Assembly (NCBI GenBank): GCA_002021875.1
Contig: CP018627.1
Location: forward strand, 4,650,001 to 4,714,000
From: Streptomyces hygroscopicus
GTDB taxonomy: Bacteria > Actinomycetota > Actinomycetes > Streptomycetales > Streptomycetaceae
Length of the DNA: 64,000 nt
Direction of reading: 5' to 3'
The translations under genes were made by a program, and so were the position numbers. The notes under the pieces were generated by a model. That model did not search any database and was not told the DNA's origin. It was given only the letters and a program-made list of their open reading frames with translations. Each line of letters begins with the position of its first letter. Position 1 is the stretch's first letter. This document shows, piece after piece, positions 35,635 through 43,696 of the stretch.

Positions 35635-36378
35635 CTACAGCCCCGACTCGGGCGTACGGATCAGGATCCGGCGGCAGTTCTCGCACCGCAGCACCGTGTC
35701 GGGGGCCGCCGAGCGCACCTCGTTGAGCTCGGTGATGGCGAGCTCCTGGCGGCAGCCGTCGCAGCTGCGCTGGTAGAGCCGGGCCGCGCCGACACCGCCC
35801 TGCTGCTCGCGCAGCTTGCCGTAGAGCTTCAGCAGATCGGCGGGGATGGTCCCGGCGATCACCTCGCGCTCCTTGGTGGCGGTCGCGATCTCGGCGTCGA
35901 TCCCCTCGGCCGCCGCGTCCCGGCGCGACTGGGCGTCGCCGATCTTGGACTGGAGGGACTCCACCCGCTCGGTCAGCTCGGCGATCCGCTCCTGGGCGGA
36001 CTCCCGGCGCTCCATGACCTCCAGGACGACGTCCTCCAGGTTGCCCTGGCGCTTGGCGAGGGAGGCGATCTCGTGCTGGAGGTTCTCCAGGTCCTTCGGC
36101 GAGGTGACGGCACCGGAGTCCAGGCGCTTCTGGTCGCGGGCGGCGCGCTGGCGCACCTGGTCCACGTCCTGCTCCGCCTTGGTCTGCTCGCGGGCGGTGT
36201 CGCTCTCCTCGGTCTGCGCGGCGATGAGCAGGTCGCGGAGCTGGGTGTGATCGGCGTTCAGCGTCTCGATCTCGGCGTGCTCGGGCAGCGTCCTGCGCTT
36301 GTGCGCGAGTTGCGACAGCCGGACGTCGAGCGCCTGGACGTCGAGGAGGCGGATCTGATCGGCGGGCGCGGCATTCAG
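35635..36378 (-). CDS. Coiled-coil protein with C4 zinc ribbon
   Basis: 247 residues if translation begins at CTG 36378. GGAG lies seven bases before that codon, the N-terminal LNAAPADQIRLLDVQALD matches the usual actinobacterial start of this family, and no ATG, GTG or TTG fits until a GTG at 36165 that would delete the first 71 residues. Residues 30-180 form a long coiled coil; the end has SCDGCRQEL and RCENCRRIL, a four-Cys zinc ribbon. The family always sits between nif3 and the RNase H fusion; it is thought to act in nucleic-acid or protein handling, function unproven. Confidence 0.88.
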   Translation of the reverse strand: MNAAPADQIRLLDVQALDVRLSQLAHKRRTLPEHAEIETLNADHTQLRDLLIAAQTEESDTAREQTKAEQDVDQVRQRAARDQKRLDSGAVTSPKDLENLQHEIASLAKRQGNLEDVVLEVMERRESAQERIAELTERVESLQSKIGDAQSRRDAAAEGIDAEIATATKEREVIAGTIPADLLKLYGKLREQQGGVGAARLYQRSCDGCRQELAITELNEVRSAAPDTVLRCENCRRILIRTPESGL

Positions 36379-36461
36379 CGTGGGGCTCCAGGGGAGTCGG
36401 GTGGAACGGAAAACGAGGTCAGGGAAGTCACGGGGTCAGGGGCGGAAACTGCGAGCGGGCG

Positions 36462-36520
36462 TTCAAGCGGAGCAGGTCGAGCGGTGCAGGGTCGAGCGGA
36501 GCAGGGTCAAGCGGAGAAGG
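36462..36520. repeat. Four 14-15-bp imperfect tandem repeats
   Basis: Units fit TCAAGCGGAGCAGG / TCGAGCGGTGCAGGG and overlap the 3' end of the nif3 gene, continuing into the 128-bp gap before the zinc-ribbon gene. They are probably slippage products. Confidence 0.6.
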
Positions 36521-37367
36521 ACGGAGCGGCCGCGCGGACGGCGGGGGCCGTGGCGTGGGCCGTCCAGGGATCGGTGACGATACGGGAGACATGCGTACGC
36601 AGGCCCCAGCCGTGCCGGTCGGAGATCTCGTCCAACTGGGCCGCGGCCTGTTCCGTCCAGGGCCATTCGGTGGCCCAGTGCGCGGCGTCCACCAGGGCGA
36701 GATCGCTGTGCTCCCGTGCCTCCGAGGACGGGTGGTGGCGCAGATCGGCGGTGAGGAACGCGTCGACCCCGACCGCGCGCACCGCGTCGAAGAGGCTGTC
36801 GCCGGAGCCGCCGCTGACGGCGACCCGGCGGATCGTACGGTCCGGGTCGCCCGCGGCGCGGATGCCCTGCGCGGTGGCGGGCAGCCGGGCGGCGGCGCGC
36901 TCGGTGAACTCCCGCAGCGTCTCGGGGTGGTCGAGCTCGCAGACCCGGCCCAGACCGCGGCGGCCCTCGGGGTCGGTGGCGTCGGGCACCAGCGGGCCGA
37001 CGATCCGCAGGTCGAGCGCGCCGGCGAGGGCGTCGGAGACGCCGGGGTCGGCGGTGTCGGCGTTGGTGTGCGCGACGTGCAGGGCGATGTCGTTCTTGAT
37101 CAGCGTGTGCACCACCCGGCCCTTGAAGCTGGAGGCGGCGACCGTGGTCGTCCCCCGCAGATAGAGCGGATGGTGGGTGATCAGCAGATCGGCGCCGAGG
37201 TCCACCGCCTCGTCGGCCACTTCCTGGACCGGGTCGACGGCGAACAGCACGCGGGTGACCTCGGCCTCGGGGTCACCGCACACCGTGCCGACGGCGTCCC
37301 ACTGTTCCGCCCGCTCGGGCGGCCAGAGGGCGTCGAGTGCGGCGATGACGTCGTTGAGTGCGGGCAC
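36507..37367 (-). CDS. Nif3-like dinuclear metal centre protein (GTP cyclohydrolase I type 2 / DUF34)
   Basis: 286 residues. LWPPERAEQWDAVG opens the fold, ITHHPLYLRG supplies metal-binding histidines, LHVAHTNADTADPGVSDALA and the late LVDAAHWATEWPW complete the two-metal site. It forms a hexameric ring; its true substrate is unsettled in bacteria. First gene of the operon with the zinc-ribbon and RNase H fusion proteins, an arrangement kept across actinobacteria. The GTG at 37367 has GGAGG upstream at longer than usual distance. Confidence 0.92.
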   Translation of the reverse strand: MPALNDVIAALDALWPPERAEQWDAVGTVCGDPEAEVTRVLFAVDPVQEVADEAVDLGADLLITHHPLYLRGTTTVAASSFKGRVVHTLIKNDIALHVAHTNADTADPGVSDALAGALDLRIVGPLVPDATDPEGRRGLGRVCELDHPETLREFTERAAARLPATAQGIRAAGDPDRTIRRVAVSGGSGDSLFDAVRAVGVDAFLTADLRHHPSSEAREHSDLALVDAAHWATEWPWTEQAAAQLDEISDRHGWGLRTHVSRIVTDPWTAHATAPAVRAAAPSFSA

Positions 37368-37446
37368 GGGGCAAGGCTACCTCCCGGATCACGGCTGAGC
37401 CCTGCCCCGGCCTTCACTCAGCGCGACGACGGTCGCCACGCGGGCT

Positions 37447-37477
37447 CCGCCCGGGAGCGGGGCTCGCTCCCGGGCGG
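37447..37477. terminator. Perfect 12-bp hairpin
   Basis: CCGCCCGGGAGC (37447-37458) pairs with GCTCCCGGGCGG (37466-37477) around a 7-nt loop. It lies 27 bp beyond the stop of the siderophore-binding protein gene on the minus strand. Confidence 0.8.
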
Positions 37478-37503
37478 CACCGCGAGTTCCCGAGCGGAAA
37501 CGC

Positions 37504-38538
37504 TCATCCCTGGACGAGGTAGCCGCGGAGGTCGTCGAGGACCCGGTCGGCGGCGGTGACGCCGAGGCCCAGGTACCAGGTCTCCTCGTCGACGTTCTTG
37601 GCCTGGCCCGCCTTGACCGCCTTCAGCTTCTTCCACAGCGGGTTGGACTGGGCCTGGTCGCGCTTGGTGGCCTTGGGGTCGCCGTAGACACCGGTGAAGA
37701 TCCAGTCGGCGTCGGCGTCGTCGATCCGCTCCGGGCCGATCTCGGCGGCGAGGTCGTTGATCTGCTGGTTCTTCGGGCGCGGCAGGCCGACGTCCTGGAG
37801 GATGGTGCCGATGAAGGACGCCTTGGCGTAGAGCCGGGTGGCCTGCGGCATGAAGCGGAGCATGGTGATGGTCGGCTTGTCGGGGCCGATGTCCTCGCCG
37901 AGCTTCTTCGCCTTCTGCTCGTACGCGCCGAGTGCGCGCTCGGCGTCGGCGGTCCGGTCCAGCGCCGCGGCGTTGAGGAGGTAGTTCTCCTTCCAGGTGA
38001 AGCCGGGGCGGATGGCGAAGACGGTCGGGGCGATCTGCTTCAGCTCGTCGTAGAGCGGCTCGGCGCGCAGCTTGCTGCCGAGGATCAGATCGGGGTGGAG
38101 GGCGTTGATGGCCTCGAGGTTGAGGTTGTTGATGGTGCCGACGTTCTTCGGGTTCCCGGCGGCCTTCTTGAGGTAGTCGGGTATGGCCTGGTCGCCCTCG
38201 GAGGGTGCGTAGCCCACCGGCTTCAGCCCCAGCGAGACGACGTTGTCCAGTTCGCCGACGTCGAGCACCACGACCCGCTTCGGCTTGCTCTTGAGCTCGG
38301 TCTTGCCCATCGCGTGGGTGATGGTGCGGGGGAACGCGCCGGGCTTGGCGTCCGTGCCCATCTTCGCGGTCTGCTCGGCCGCCGAGCCGAAGTCCTTGCC
38401 GCCCTGGGCGACGGACTTGCCGCCCCCGCCGTTGCGCTTGGCGCCGTCCCCGTCGTCCGACGATCCGCAGGCGGCGAGGGACAGCGCCCCGGCCAGGGCG
38501 AGGGCGAGGGCGGCACTGCCGCGGACGCGCAGGGACAT
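37504..38538 (-). CDS. Iron-siderophore ABC transporter substrate-binding lipoprotein
   Basis: 344 residues. The signal peptide ends in the lipobox LSLAAC, so the protein is anchored outside the membrane. The FecB/FepB-like fold follows: ITHAMGKTELKSKPKRVVVLDVGELDNVVSLGLKPVGY, then NLEAINALHPDLILGS and the C-terminal lobe with WIFTGVYG. It delivers ferric siderophore to a permease. AGGAG precedes the ATG at 38538. An iron box covers the promoter, so DmdR/IdeR repression by iron is expected. No permease or ATPase gene is adjacent. Confidence 0.93.
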   Translation of the reverse strand: MSLRVRGSAALALALAGALSLAACGSSDDGDGAKRNGGGGKSVAQGGKDFGSAAEQTAKMGTDAKPGAFPRTITHAMGKTELKSKPKRVVVLDVGELDNVVSLGLKPVGYAPSEGDQAIPDYLKKAAGNPKNVGTINNLNLEAINALHPDLILGSKLRAEPLYDELKQIAPTVFAIRPGFTWKENYLLNAAALDRTADAERALGAYEQKAKKLGEDIGPDKPTITMLRFMPQATRLYAKASFIGTILQDVGLPRPKNQQINDLAAEIGPERIDDADADWIFTGVYGDPKATKRDQAQSNPLWKKLKAVKAGQAKNVDEETWYLGLGVTAADRVLDDLRGYLVQG

Positions 38539-38594
38539 GACGGAGCTCCTGGGATAGCAGGGGCGCGCCATTCTCACGAGCGCGCCAATCGCAC

Positions 38595-38613
38595 TTAGGT
38601 GTGCCTTACTTTA
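38595..38613 (-). promoter_or_regulatory. Iron box (DmdR/IdeR operator) over the promoter
   Basis: The 19-bp segment TTAGGTGTGCCTTACTTTA (plus strand) matches the iron-box consensus TTAGGTTAGGCTCACCTAA at 13 positions. On the minus strand TTGTGA and TAAGTG, 17 bp apart, form a plausible -35/-10 pair that the box overlaps. Confidence 0.7.
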
Positions 38614-38765
38614 ATCACAAACCATCCTCCCGTCGCTTACAGCACATTCACCCCCGACCTCTCAGGCGAATCGGGCAAGAGCCACACTTACGGGTGGAGC
38701 GCACCCATTACGGCCTTCGGCAGGGAGTGCGAAAACTACGTTCAGTGGCCGGAGGTGACTGACCG

Positions 38766-40961
38766 ATGACTGCCTGTGCCTTCGACACCGCCCTCACCGG
38801 GGGCGTCGGCGACCGGCCACGAGGGGGTTTCACCATCGCCTCGGACCGCTCGTACGGCGCGCGGCTCGCGCTCAGCGAGGAGGCGTGCTGCTGGTACCCC
38901 GAGCGCTGGACGCTGGACGGCCCGGAGCCCTACGCCGTGCCGCTGCCCGCCGCCCAGCCCGAGGAGCCGGACTGCGAACTGCTGCCCCTGGCCGACGGGC
39001 AGGTGCTCATCCACCGCCGGGTGGCCGGACACCACGCCTTCTCGCTGCTCTACCCGGCCGGTCCCGGCACCGGCGAGCGCTCGCTCGGCGGCATCGACCG
39101 CGCCGAGGTCTCACTGCTGCCGCCCGCGCCCGGCGGCCTGTGCGCGTTCGCGCTGGGGCGCGGGCCGCGGTCCACCTCCGTCTGGCTGGTGGCCGGGGGC
39201 GGCATCCTCTTCCCCCAGCATCTGGCCGAGGTGCCCGGCCGCTGTACGGGCGGCAGTTGGCTGGACCGTACGGGCCGGCTGCTGGCGCTCGACCGCGAAC
39301 TCGACGGCCGGACGAAGACCGTGGTGGTCGATCTGCGGCGCGGCGGTGAGACCAGCCCGCTGCTGCAGATCACCGAGCGCAGCGACGACCGGCTGCTGCT
39401 CGCCGACCCCGACAGCGGTCTGCTGCTCGTACGGTCCGACGCACCCGGGGAGGAGCGGCTGGGGTGGGGGGTGCTGGGCAGCACCCGGCCGGTGCGGTTC
39501 CCGGACTGTCTGCGGCCCGCGGGATGGTCGGAGGCCACGCCGTTCGCGGTGCAGCCGGGGCAGGTGCTGACGCCGGAGGCGTGCGCGGTGGCCTTCCGCG
39601 TCGACGGACGGGGCGGGGCCGGACGGCCGTGGGTGGGCGTATGGCGCCCGGCCGAGCGGCGGCTACGCGAGTTCCCCGCACCGGAGGGCTGGCTTCCGGG
39701 CGCGGGCCTGTGGACCCGGGACGGCGAGCTGCGGCTGCCGTACGCGACCCCGCAGGTGTCCTGCGGGCTGGCCCGGGTGCGGCCGTCGGGGGTGCCGGGG
39801 GCGGCGGCGCCGAGGCTGTCGGGGGGTTCTTGGGTACCGGCGGCGGCGACGGGTGGGGCGGGAGCGGCGCGGGTGGCGGACGTGCCGGAGGGGGCGGGCG
39901 GCCCGAGTGGTGCCTCGGGTGGCACTTCGAGCGGCGCCTCGGGTGGGGCGGGTGCCGCGGGCGTCGCGGGCGGTACCTCGGGCGGTGCCTTGACCACCCC
40001 GCGCGCGGCGGAACCGTCCGGGGCGCCGGAGACGCCGTGGCGATCGGACGACGCGACGGGGTCGTGGCGACGGGACGAGGCGGCGGGAGCGCGGCGACCG
40101 GAAGAGGCGGCGGGAGCGCGGCGACCGGACGACGCGACCGGGTCGTGGCGACCGGACGACGCGACGGGAGCATGGCCTCGGGACGAGGCGACGGGGTCGT
40201 GGCGACCAAACAGCGCGACGGGAGCTTGGCCACCGCACGACGCGACGGGATCGTGGCGGCCGGATGAGGCGACGGGAGCGCGGCGGATCGCGCGGGTGAC
40301 ACGGGTGTTGTCCAAGCCCTCCGGCCGAGTGGCCGAGGAGCCCCCGGGTCCGGGTCCGGCACCGGCCGCGGCGCGGGACGTGCAGACACCCCGGACGACG
40401 TCCCCCGCGGCCGAGATCGCGACCCGGATCACACCGTGGGCCCGGGTCGGCGGCCCCGGCGGCTCGGATCCCGCGCGAACGCCTGGGCTGACGCCGCTGC
40501 GGCCACCTGGACCGGCACCGGAGCTGAGACCGTCGAGAACGGCCGGCCTGACGCCTGAGCTGAGACCCTCGCGAACGGCCGGACCGACGCCTGAGCTGAG
40601 ACCCTCGCGAACGGCCGGACCGACGCCTGAGCTGAGACCCTCGCGAACGGCCGGACTGGCACCGTCGCGGACACCCTCGCCCGAGCCGGTGCCGGTGCGG
40701 GAGCGGTCGCCGATGCCGGTGCGGGAATCGATGCCGGTGCCGGTGCGGATGCCGGAGCCCGAGGGCGGATCGGGTGTCGAGCCGTGGGGCGGGACCGGTT
40801 CATGGGCCGGGGTCGAGCAGGAGATGGGGCCCGAGCCGGACCCCGATCCCGGCTCCGGTACGAACCCCGCCCTGCGGCCCGTACCGCTGCAGCAGGCCCC
40901 GCTCGCCCGGCCCCCGCAGCCCCGGCCACCCCGCTGGGTCCGGGATCACCGCCGTGGTTAG
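38766..40961 (+). CDS. Large protein of unknown function with repeat-rich C-terminus
   Basis: 731 residues; family not recognised. Residues 1-330 look globular and rich in short β-strands (SVWLVAGGGILFP, RLLALDRELDGRTKTVVVDL, LLLADPDSGLLLVRS), suggesting a β-propeller-like domain. The rest is Gly/Ser/Ala-rich and then repetitive: nine 9-residue units of the DDATGSWRP type and four 12-residue units of ELRPSRTAGPTP. No signal peptide or membrane segment is seen. GGAGGTGA precedes the ATG at 38766 by 9 bases. Monocistronic by position. Confidence 0.8.
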   Translation: MTACAFDTALTGGVGDRPRGGFTIASDRSYGARLALSEEACCWYPERWTLDGPEPYAVPLPAAQPEEPDCELLPLADGQVLIHRRVAGHHAFSLLYPAGPGTGERSLGGIDRAEVSLLPPAPGGLCAFALGRGPRSTSVWLVAGGGILFPQHLAEVPGRCTGGSWLDRTGRLLALDRELDGRTKTVVVDLRRGGETSPLLQITERSDDRLLLADPDSGLLLVRSDAPGEERLGWGVLGSTRPVRFPDCLRPAGWSEATPFAVQPGQVLTPEACAVAFRVDGRGGAGRPWVGVWRPAERRLREFPAPEGWLPGAGLWTRDGELRLPYATPQVSCGLARVRPSGVPGAAAPRLSGGSWVPAAATGGAGAARVADVPEGAGGPSGASGGTSSGASGGAGAAGVAGGTSGGALTTPRAAEPSGAPETPWRSDDATGSWRRDEAAGARRPEEAAGARRPDDATGSWRPDDATGAWPRDEATGSWRPNSATGAWPPHDATGSWRPDEATGARRIARVTRVLSKPSGRVAEEPPGPGPAPAAARDVQTPRTTSPAAEIATRITPWARVGGPGGSDPARTPGLTPLRPPGPAPELRPSRTAGLTPELRPSRTAGPTPELRPSRTAGPTPELRPSRTAGLAPSRTPSPEPVPVRERSPMPVRESMPVPVRMPEPEGGSGVEPWGGTGSWAGVEQEMGPEPDPDPGSGTNPALRPVPLQQAPLARPPQPRPPRWVRDHRRG
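40047..40289 (+). repeat. Nine coding 27-bp repeats (9 residues each)
   Basis: Consecutive units follow D-[DE]-A-[TA]-G-[SA]-[WR]-R-P, with Trp at the seventh place in six of nine. DNA identity between units is high, so they arose by recent duplication. Confidence 0.85.
40521..40664 (+). repeat. Four coding 36-bp repeats (12 residues each)
   Basis: Units starting at 40521, 40557, 40593 and 40629 encode ELRPSRTAG followed by LTP, PTP, PTP and LAP. The second and third differ at almost no bases. Confidence 0.9.
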
Positions 40962-41098
40962 ACTCGGGCGGGGGCTGCGCGCCCCGGCGTACCGTCACGC
41001 GCGGGGCGCCCCGGGCGATGCGCATGGAAGTGCGTGCGACATCGTGGTCAGCCCCCTTCGCACAGTACAAAGCGATCTGACGGGGTGACGTACCCACC

Positions 41099-41257
41099 AT
41101 GTCCGAAACCCACATCGACACGACCCAGGCGCGCCCGCGGAACGCCGCCGCCCAGGCCGATGGCTCTCAGGGCAAGCACCGGGGGCAGGCCGCGTCCGAG
41201 GAGTCCCAGGCACCGGCCAACGGCCGCCACCGACGCCCGAATGAGAACGCCGCCTGA
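41099..41257 (+). CDS. Small hydrophilic protein, 52 residues
   Basis: From ATG 41099 the frame gives MSETHIDTTQARPRNAAAQA, then basic and Gln-rich sequence ending RHRRPNENAA. Third positions are G/C biased and GGGGTG lies about 11 bases upstream. It has no membrane segment or known motif and looks intrinsically disordered. Its stop codon sits inside the palindrome CCTGAGATTCTCAGG (41253-41267). I believe similar short proteins exist in other Streptomyces, but cannot confirm it here. Confidence 0.5.
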   Translation: MSETHIDTTQARPRNAAAQADGSQGKHRGQAASEESQAPANGRHRRPNENAA

Positions 41258-41366
41258 GATTCTCAGGATCTGAGATTCCCAGGATCGTCGTGAGAACCTC
41301 AGGCTCGTCCTGACACACCTCAGGCTCGTCCCGCACAGGGCGGCTGGCCCTCCGGGGCGCGTTTCC

Positions 41367-41417
41367 GATCGCGGGACGGGCTGGATTTCCCGCGGAAGTC
41401 CAGCCCGTCCGGCGATC
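41367..41417. terminator. Long hairpin between convergent genes
   Basis: GGACGGGCTGGA (41374-41385) pairs with TCCAGCCCGTCC (41399-41410); outer bases GATCGC/GCGATC extend the stem. It lies between the small ORF and the SDR stop codon. Confidence 0.75.
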
Positions 41418-41503
41418 GTGGGACGCCCCCGGCCTGGGCCCCCAGGCCCCCGGCCCAGGCCCCCGGCCTGCCCCCGCGGGCCCCCACCCCGGGCCCCCTC
41501 CCG

Positions 41504-42502
41504 TCACCCCCGCTTGAGGCCCAGCACCTCCACCGCCGCGAAGCTCTCCCCGCCCCGCTCCGCGAAGTACGGCGTCAGCACCGCGTCCAGCTCCTCGAAG
41601 CCGAAGGCGTCCTCCTTGGCGTCCAGCTTCGCCGCCACCTTCGGCCGCTCCAGGATCGCCAGCATGCCGCCGTGCACCACGAACACCTGGCCGTTCACCT
41701 TCGCCGCGCCCGGTGAGGCGAGATAGCCGACCAGCGGGGCCGCGTGTTCGGGGGCGAGTGCGTCGAGCCGGCCGTCCTCCGGAACCTCGAAGTCCGCGAA
41801 GACGTCCTCGGTCATCCGGGTGCGGGCGCGCGGGCAGATGACGTTGGCCGTCACCCCGTACTTGGCGAGCGCCACCGCCGTGGAGGTGGTCAGCCCGACG
41901 ATGCCGCCCTTCGCCGCCGCGTAGTTCGGCTGGCCCGGCGAACCGGCGAGGAACGCCTCCGAGGAGGTGTTGATGATCCGGCCGTGGACCGGGCCGCCCT
42001 CCGCCGCCTTGGACCGCTCGCGCCAGTGCGCGGCGGCGAAGCGGATGGTGTTGAAATGGCCCTTGAGATGGACCCGGATCACCGAGTCCCACTCGTTCTC
42101 ACTCATCGAGAAGACCATCCGGTCGCGCAGGATGCCCGCGTTGTTGACCAGGATGTCCAGCGCGCCGTAGGTGTCGATCGCGAGCTGGACCAGCTCGCCC
42201 GCCTGCGCGAAGTCGGCCACATCGCCCGCATGGGCCGTGGCCCGGCCGCCGGCCGCGCGGATCTCCTCGGCGACCTGCTCGGCGGGGCCGGCCGATGCCT
42301 CGCCCGAGCCGTCACGTCCGCCCTGTCCGTAGTCGTTGACGACGACATTCGCGCCCAGCCGGGCCAGTTCCAGGGCCTCGGCGCGGCCGAGGCCGCGTCC
42401 GGCGCCGGTGACGATCGCGGTCTTCCCTGCCAGCGGGCTCCCGGCCAGCGGGCTCCCGGCCAGTGGACTCCCCTCCGGGGGACCCGTCAGATCTCGATGC
42501 AT
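41504..42502 (-). CDS. SDR-family hydroxyacyl-CoA dehydrogenase-like enzyme
   Basis: 332 residues, longer than a simple SDR. It starts with a repeated SPLAG stretch encoded by a 15-bp repeat, then AIVTGAGRGLGRAEALELARLGANVVVNDYG, ILVNNAGILRD and the catalytic Ser/Tyr/Lys in NTSSEAFLAGSPGQPNYAAAKG. The NDYG segment and C-terminal extension recall the dehydrogenase part of 17β-HSD type 4 (steroid/fatty β-oxidation). The ATG at 42502 overlaps the ADH gene by 16 bp with GGGGAGG upstream. Third gene of the MaoC-ADH-SDR operon, which has a KstR-type box in front. Confidence 0.9.
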   Translation of the reverse strand: MHRDLTGPPEGSPLAGSPLAGSPLAGKTAIVTGAGRGLGRAEALELARLGANVVVNDYGQGGRDGSGEASAGPAEQVAEEIRAAGGRATAHAGDVADFAQAGELVQLAIDTYGALDILVNNAGILRDRMVFSMSENEWDSVIRVHLKGHFNTIRFAAAHWRERSKAAEGGPVHGRIINTSSEAFLAGSPGQPNYAAAKGGIVGLTTSTAVALAKYGVTANVICPRARTRMTEDVFADFEVPEDGRLDALAPEHAAPLVGYLASPGAAKVNGQVFVVHGGMLAILERPKVAAKLDAKEDAFGFEELDAVLTPYFAERGGESFAAVEVLGLKRG

Positions 42503-43572
42503 GTGCGCAGCGCCTCCCCGGTCCGCATCTGGCCGATCGCGTCGTTGATCTCGCCGAGCCGCACCCGGTGGGTGATCAGCCCTTCGAGGTCGATCCGGCC
42601 CGCCCGCCACAGGTCGATGGTGCGCCGGTAGGAGCGGAGCACATCGCCGCCGCCGTAGAGCGAGGGCAGGATGCGCTTCTCGTCGAAGAACAGCTCGAAC
42701 ATGTTGAACTGCAGGAAGTCGTCCAGCGCCCCGGCCCCGACCACGCACAGCGTGCCGCCGCGCCGGGTGATCTCGTAGGCCCGGCGGGCGGTGGCGGAGC
42801 GGCCCACGACCTCGAAGACGTAGTCGAAGCCCTCGCCCGCCGTGACGGTGTTCTTGGCGGTGTCCAGACCGTCCGGCGCCACCGCCTCCGTGGCCCCGAA
42901 GCGCAGCGCGGCCTCGCGCCGCGACTCCACCGGGTCGACGGCGACGATCTGCGCGGCGCCCGACGCCCTGGCCCCCTGGATGGCGCTGATGCCCACCCCG
43001 CCGCAGCCGATGACCGCGACCGACGAACCGGCCTCCACCCGTGCGGTGTTGAAGACGGCCCCGAGCCCGGTGGTCACCCCGCAGCCGATGAGGGCCGCGA
43101 TGTCGTACGGGACGTCGTCGGGGATCGGCACGGCACAGGCGGCGGGGAGGACGATCTCCTCGGCGAAGGTGCCCGTCCCGGACATGCCGAAGAGCTCCTG
43201 CGGACTGCCGCCGGAGCGCCGGAAGTTGGGGGTTCCGGCATTCATGAACCCGGCCAGGCACAGCTCGGTCTGACCGCGCTGACAGGCCGGACAGTCGCCG
43301 CAGGCGGGCAGCCAGCACACCAGCACCCGGTCCCCGGCGCTCAGCCCGGTCACCCCGTCGCCCACGTCGAGGACCTCGCCCGCGCCCTCGTGACCGGGGA
43401 TGAACGGCGCGGGCTGCGGCAGCACCCCGGCCATCGCGGAGAGGTCGGAGTGGCACAGCCCGGTGGCCCTCAGCCGCAGCCGGACCTTCCCGGGGCCGAA
43501 GCCCACCGCCTCGATGTCGTCGAGGACTTCGAGCTTGTCCTGTCCCGTCTCATGCAGTACGGCCGCGCGCAC
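42487..43572 (-). CDS. Zinc-dependent alcohol dehydrogenase (MDR superfamily)
   Basis: 361 residues. Catalytic zinc ligands: GLCHSDLSAM and GHEGAGEVLD; structural zinc: CGDCPACQRGQTELC. The NAD-binding motif is VIGCGGVGISAIQGARASG. The length and GCGVTTGLGAV segment match class III / long-chain alcohol dehydrogenases of actinomycetes. The GTG at 43572 follows AAGGAGG. Middle gene of the operon; probably oxidises an alcohol intermediate of lipid or steroid side-chain breakdown. Confidence 0.92.
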   Translation of the reverse strand: MRAAVLHETGQDKLEVLDDIEAVGFGPGKVRLRLRATGLCHSDLSAMAGVLPQPAPFIPGHEGAGEVLDVGDGVTGLSAGDRVLVCWLPACGDCPACQRGQTELCLAGFMNAGTPNFRRSGGSPQELFGMSGTGTFAEEIVLPAACAVPIPDDVPYDIAALIGCGVTTGLGAVFNTARVEAGSSVAVIGCGGVGISAIQGARASGAAQIVAVDPVESRREAALRFGATEAVAPDGLDTAKNTVTAGEGFDYVFEVVGRSATARRAYEITRRGGTLCVVGAGALDDFLQFNMFELFFDEKRILPSLYGGGDVLRSYRRTIDLWRAGRIDLEGLITHRVRLGEINDAIGQMRTGEALRTCIEI

Positions 43573-43696
43573 GACGCCTCCTTGGGGATCACACTGGGAT
43601 CACGCTGGCTCTAGCCGGATCGAGCCGGTTCACGCCGGAACGAGCCTGTCCACGCCGGAACACTGCTCAAGCCGGATCGAGCCCGCTCGAACCGGA

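Noticed and set aside
41418..41503. CCCCCGGCCTGGGCC-type repetition near the SDR stop
   Set aside because: Simple low-complexity C/G tract without a stable unit; probably slippage.
43573..43696. GCCGGATCGAGCC-like repeats between ADH and MaoC
   Set aside because: Units are irregular in length and sequence; no consistent period or dyad could be defined.
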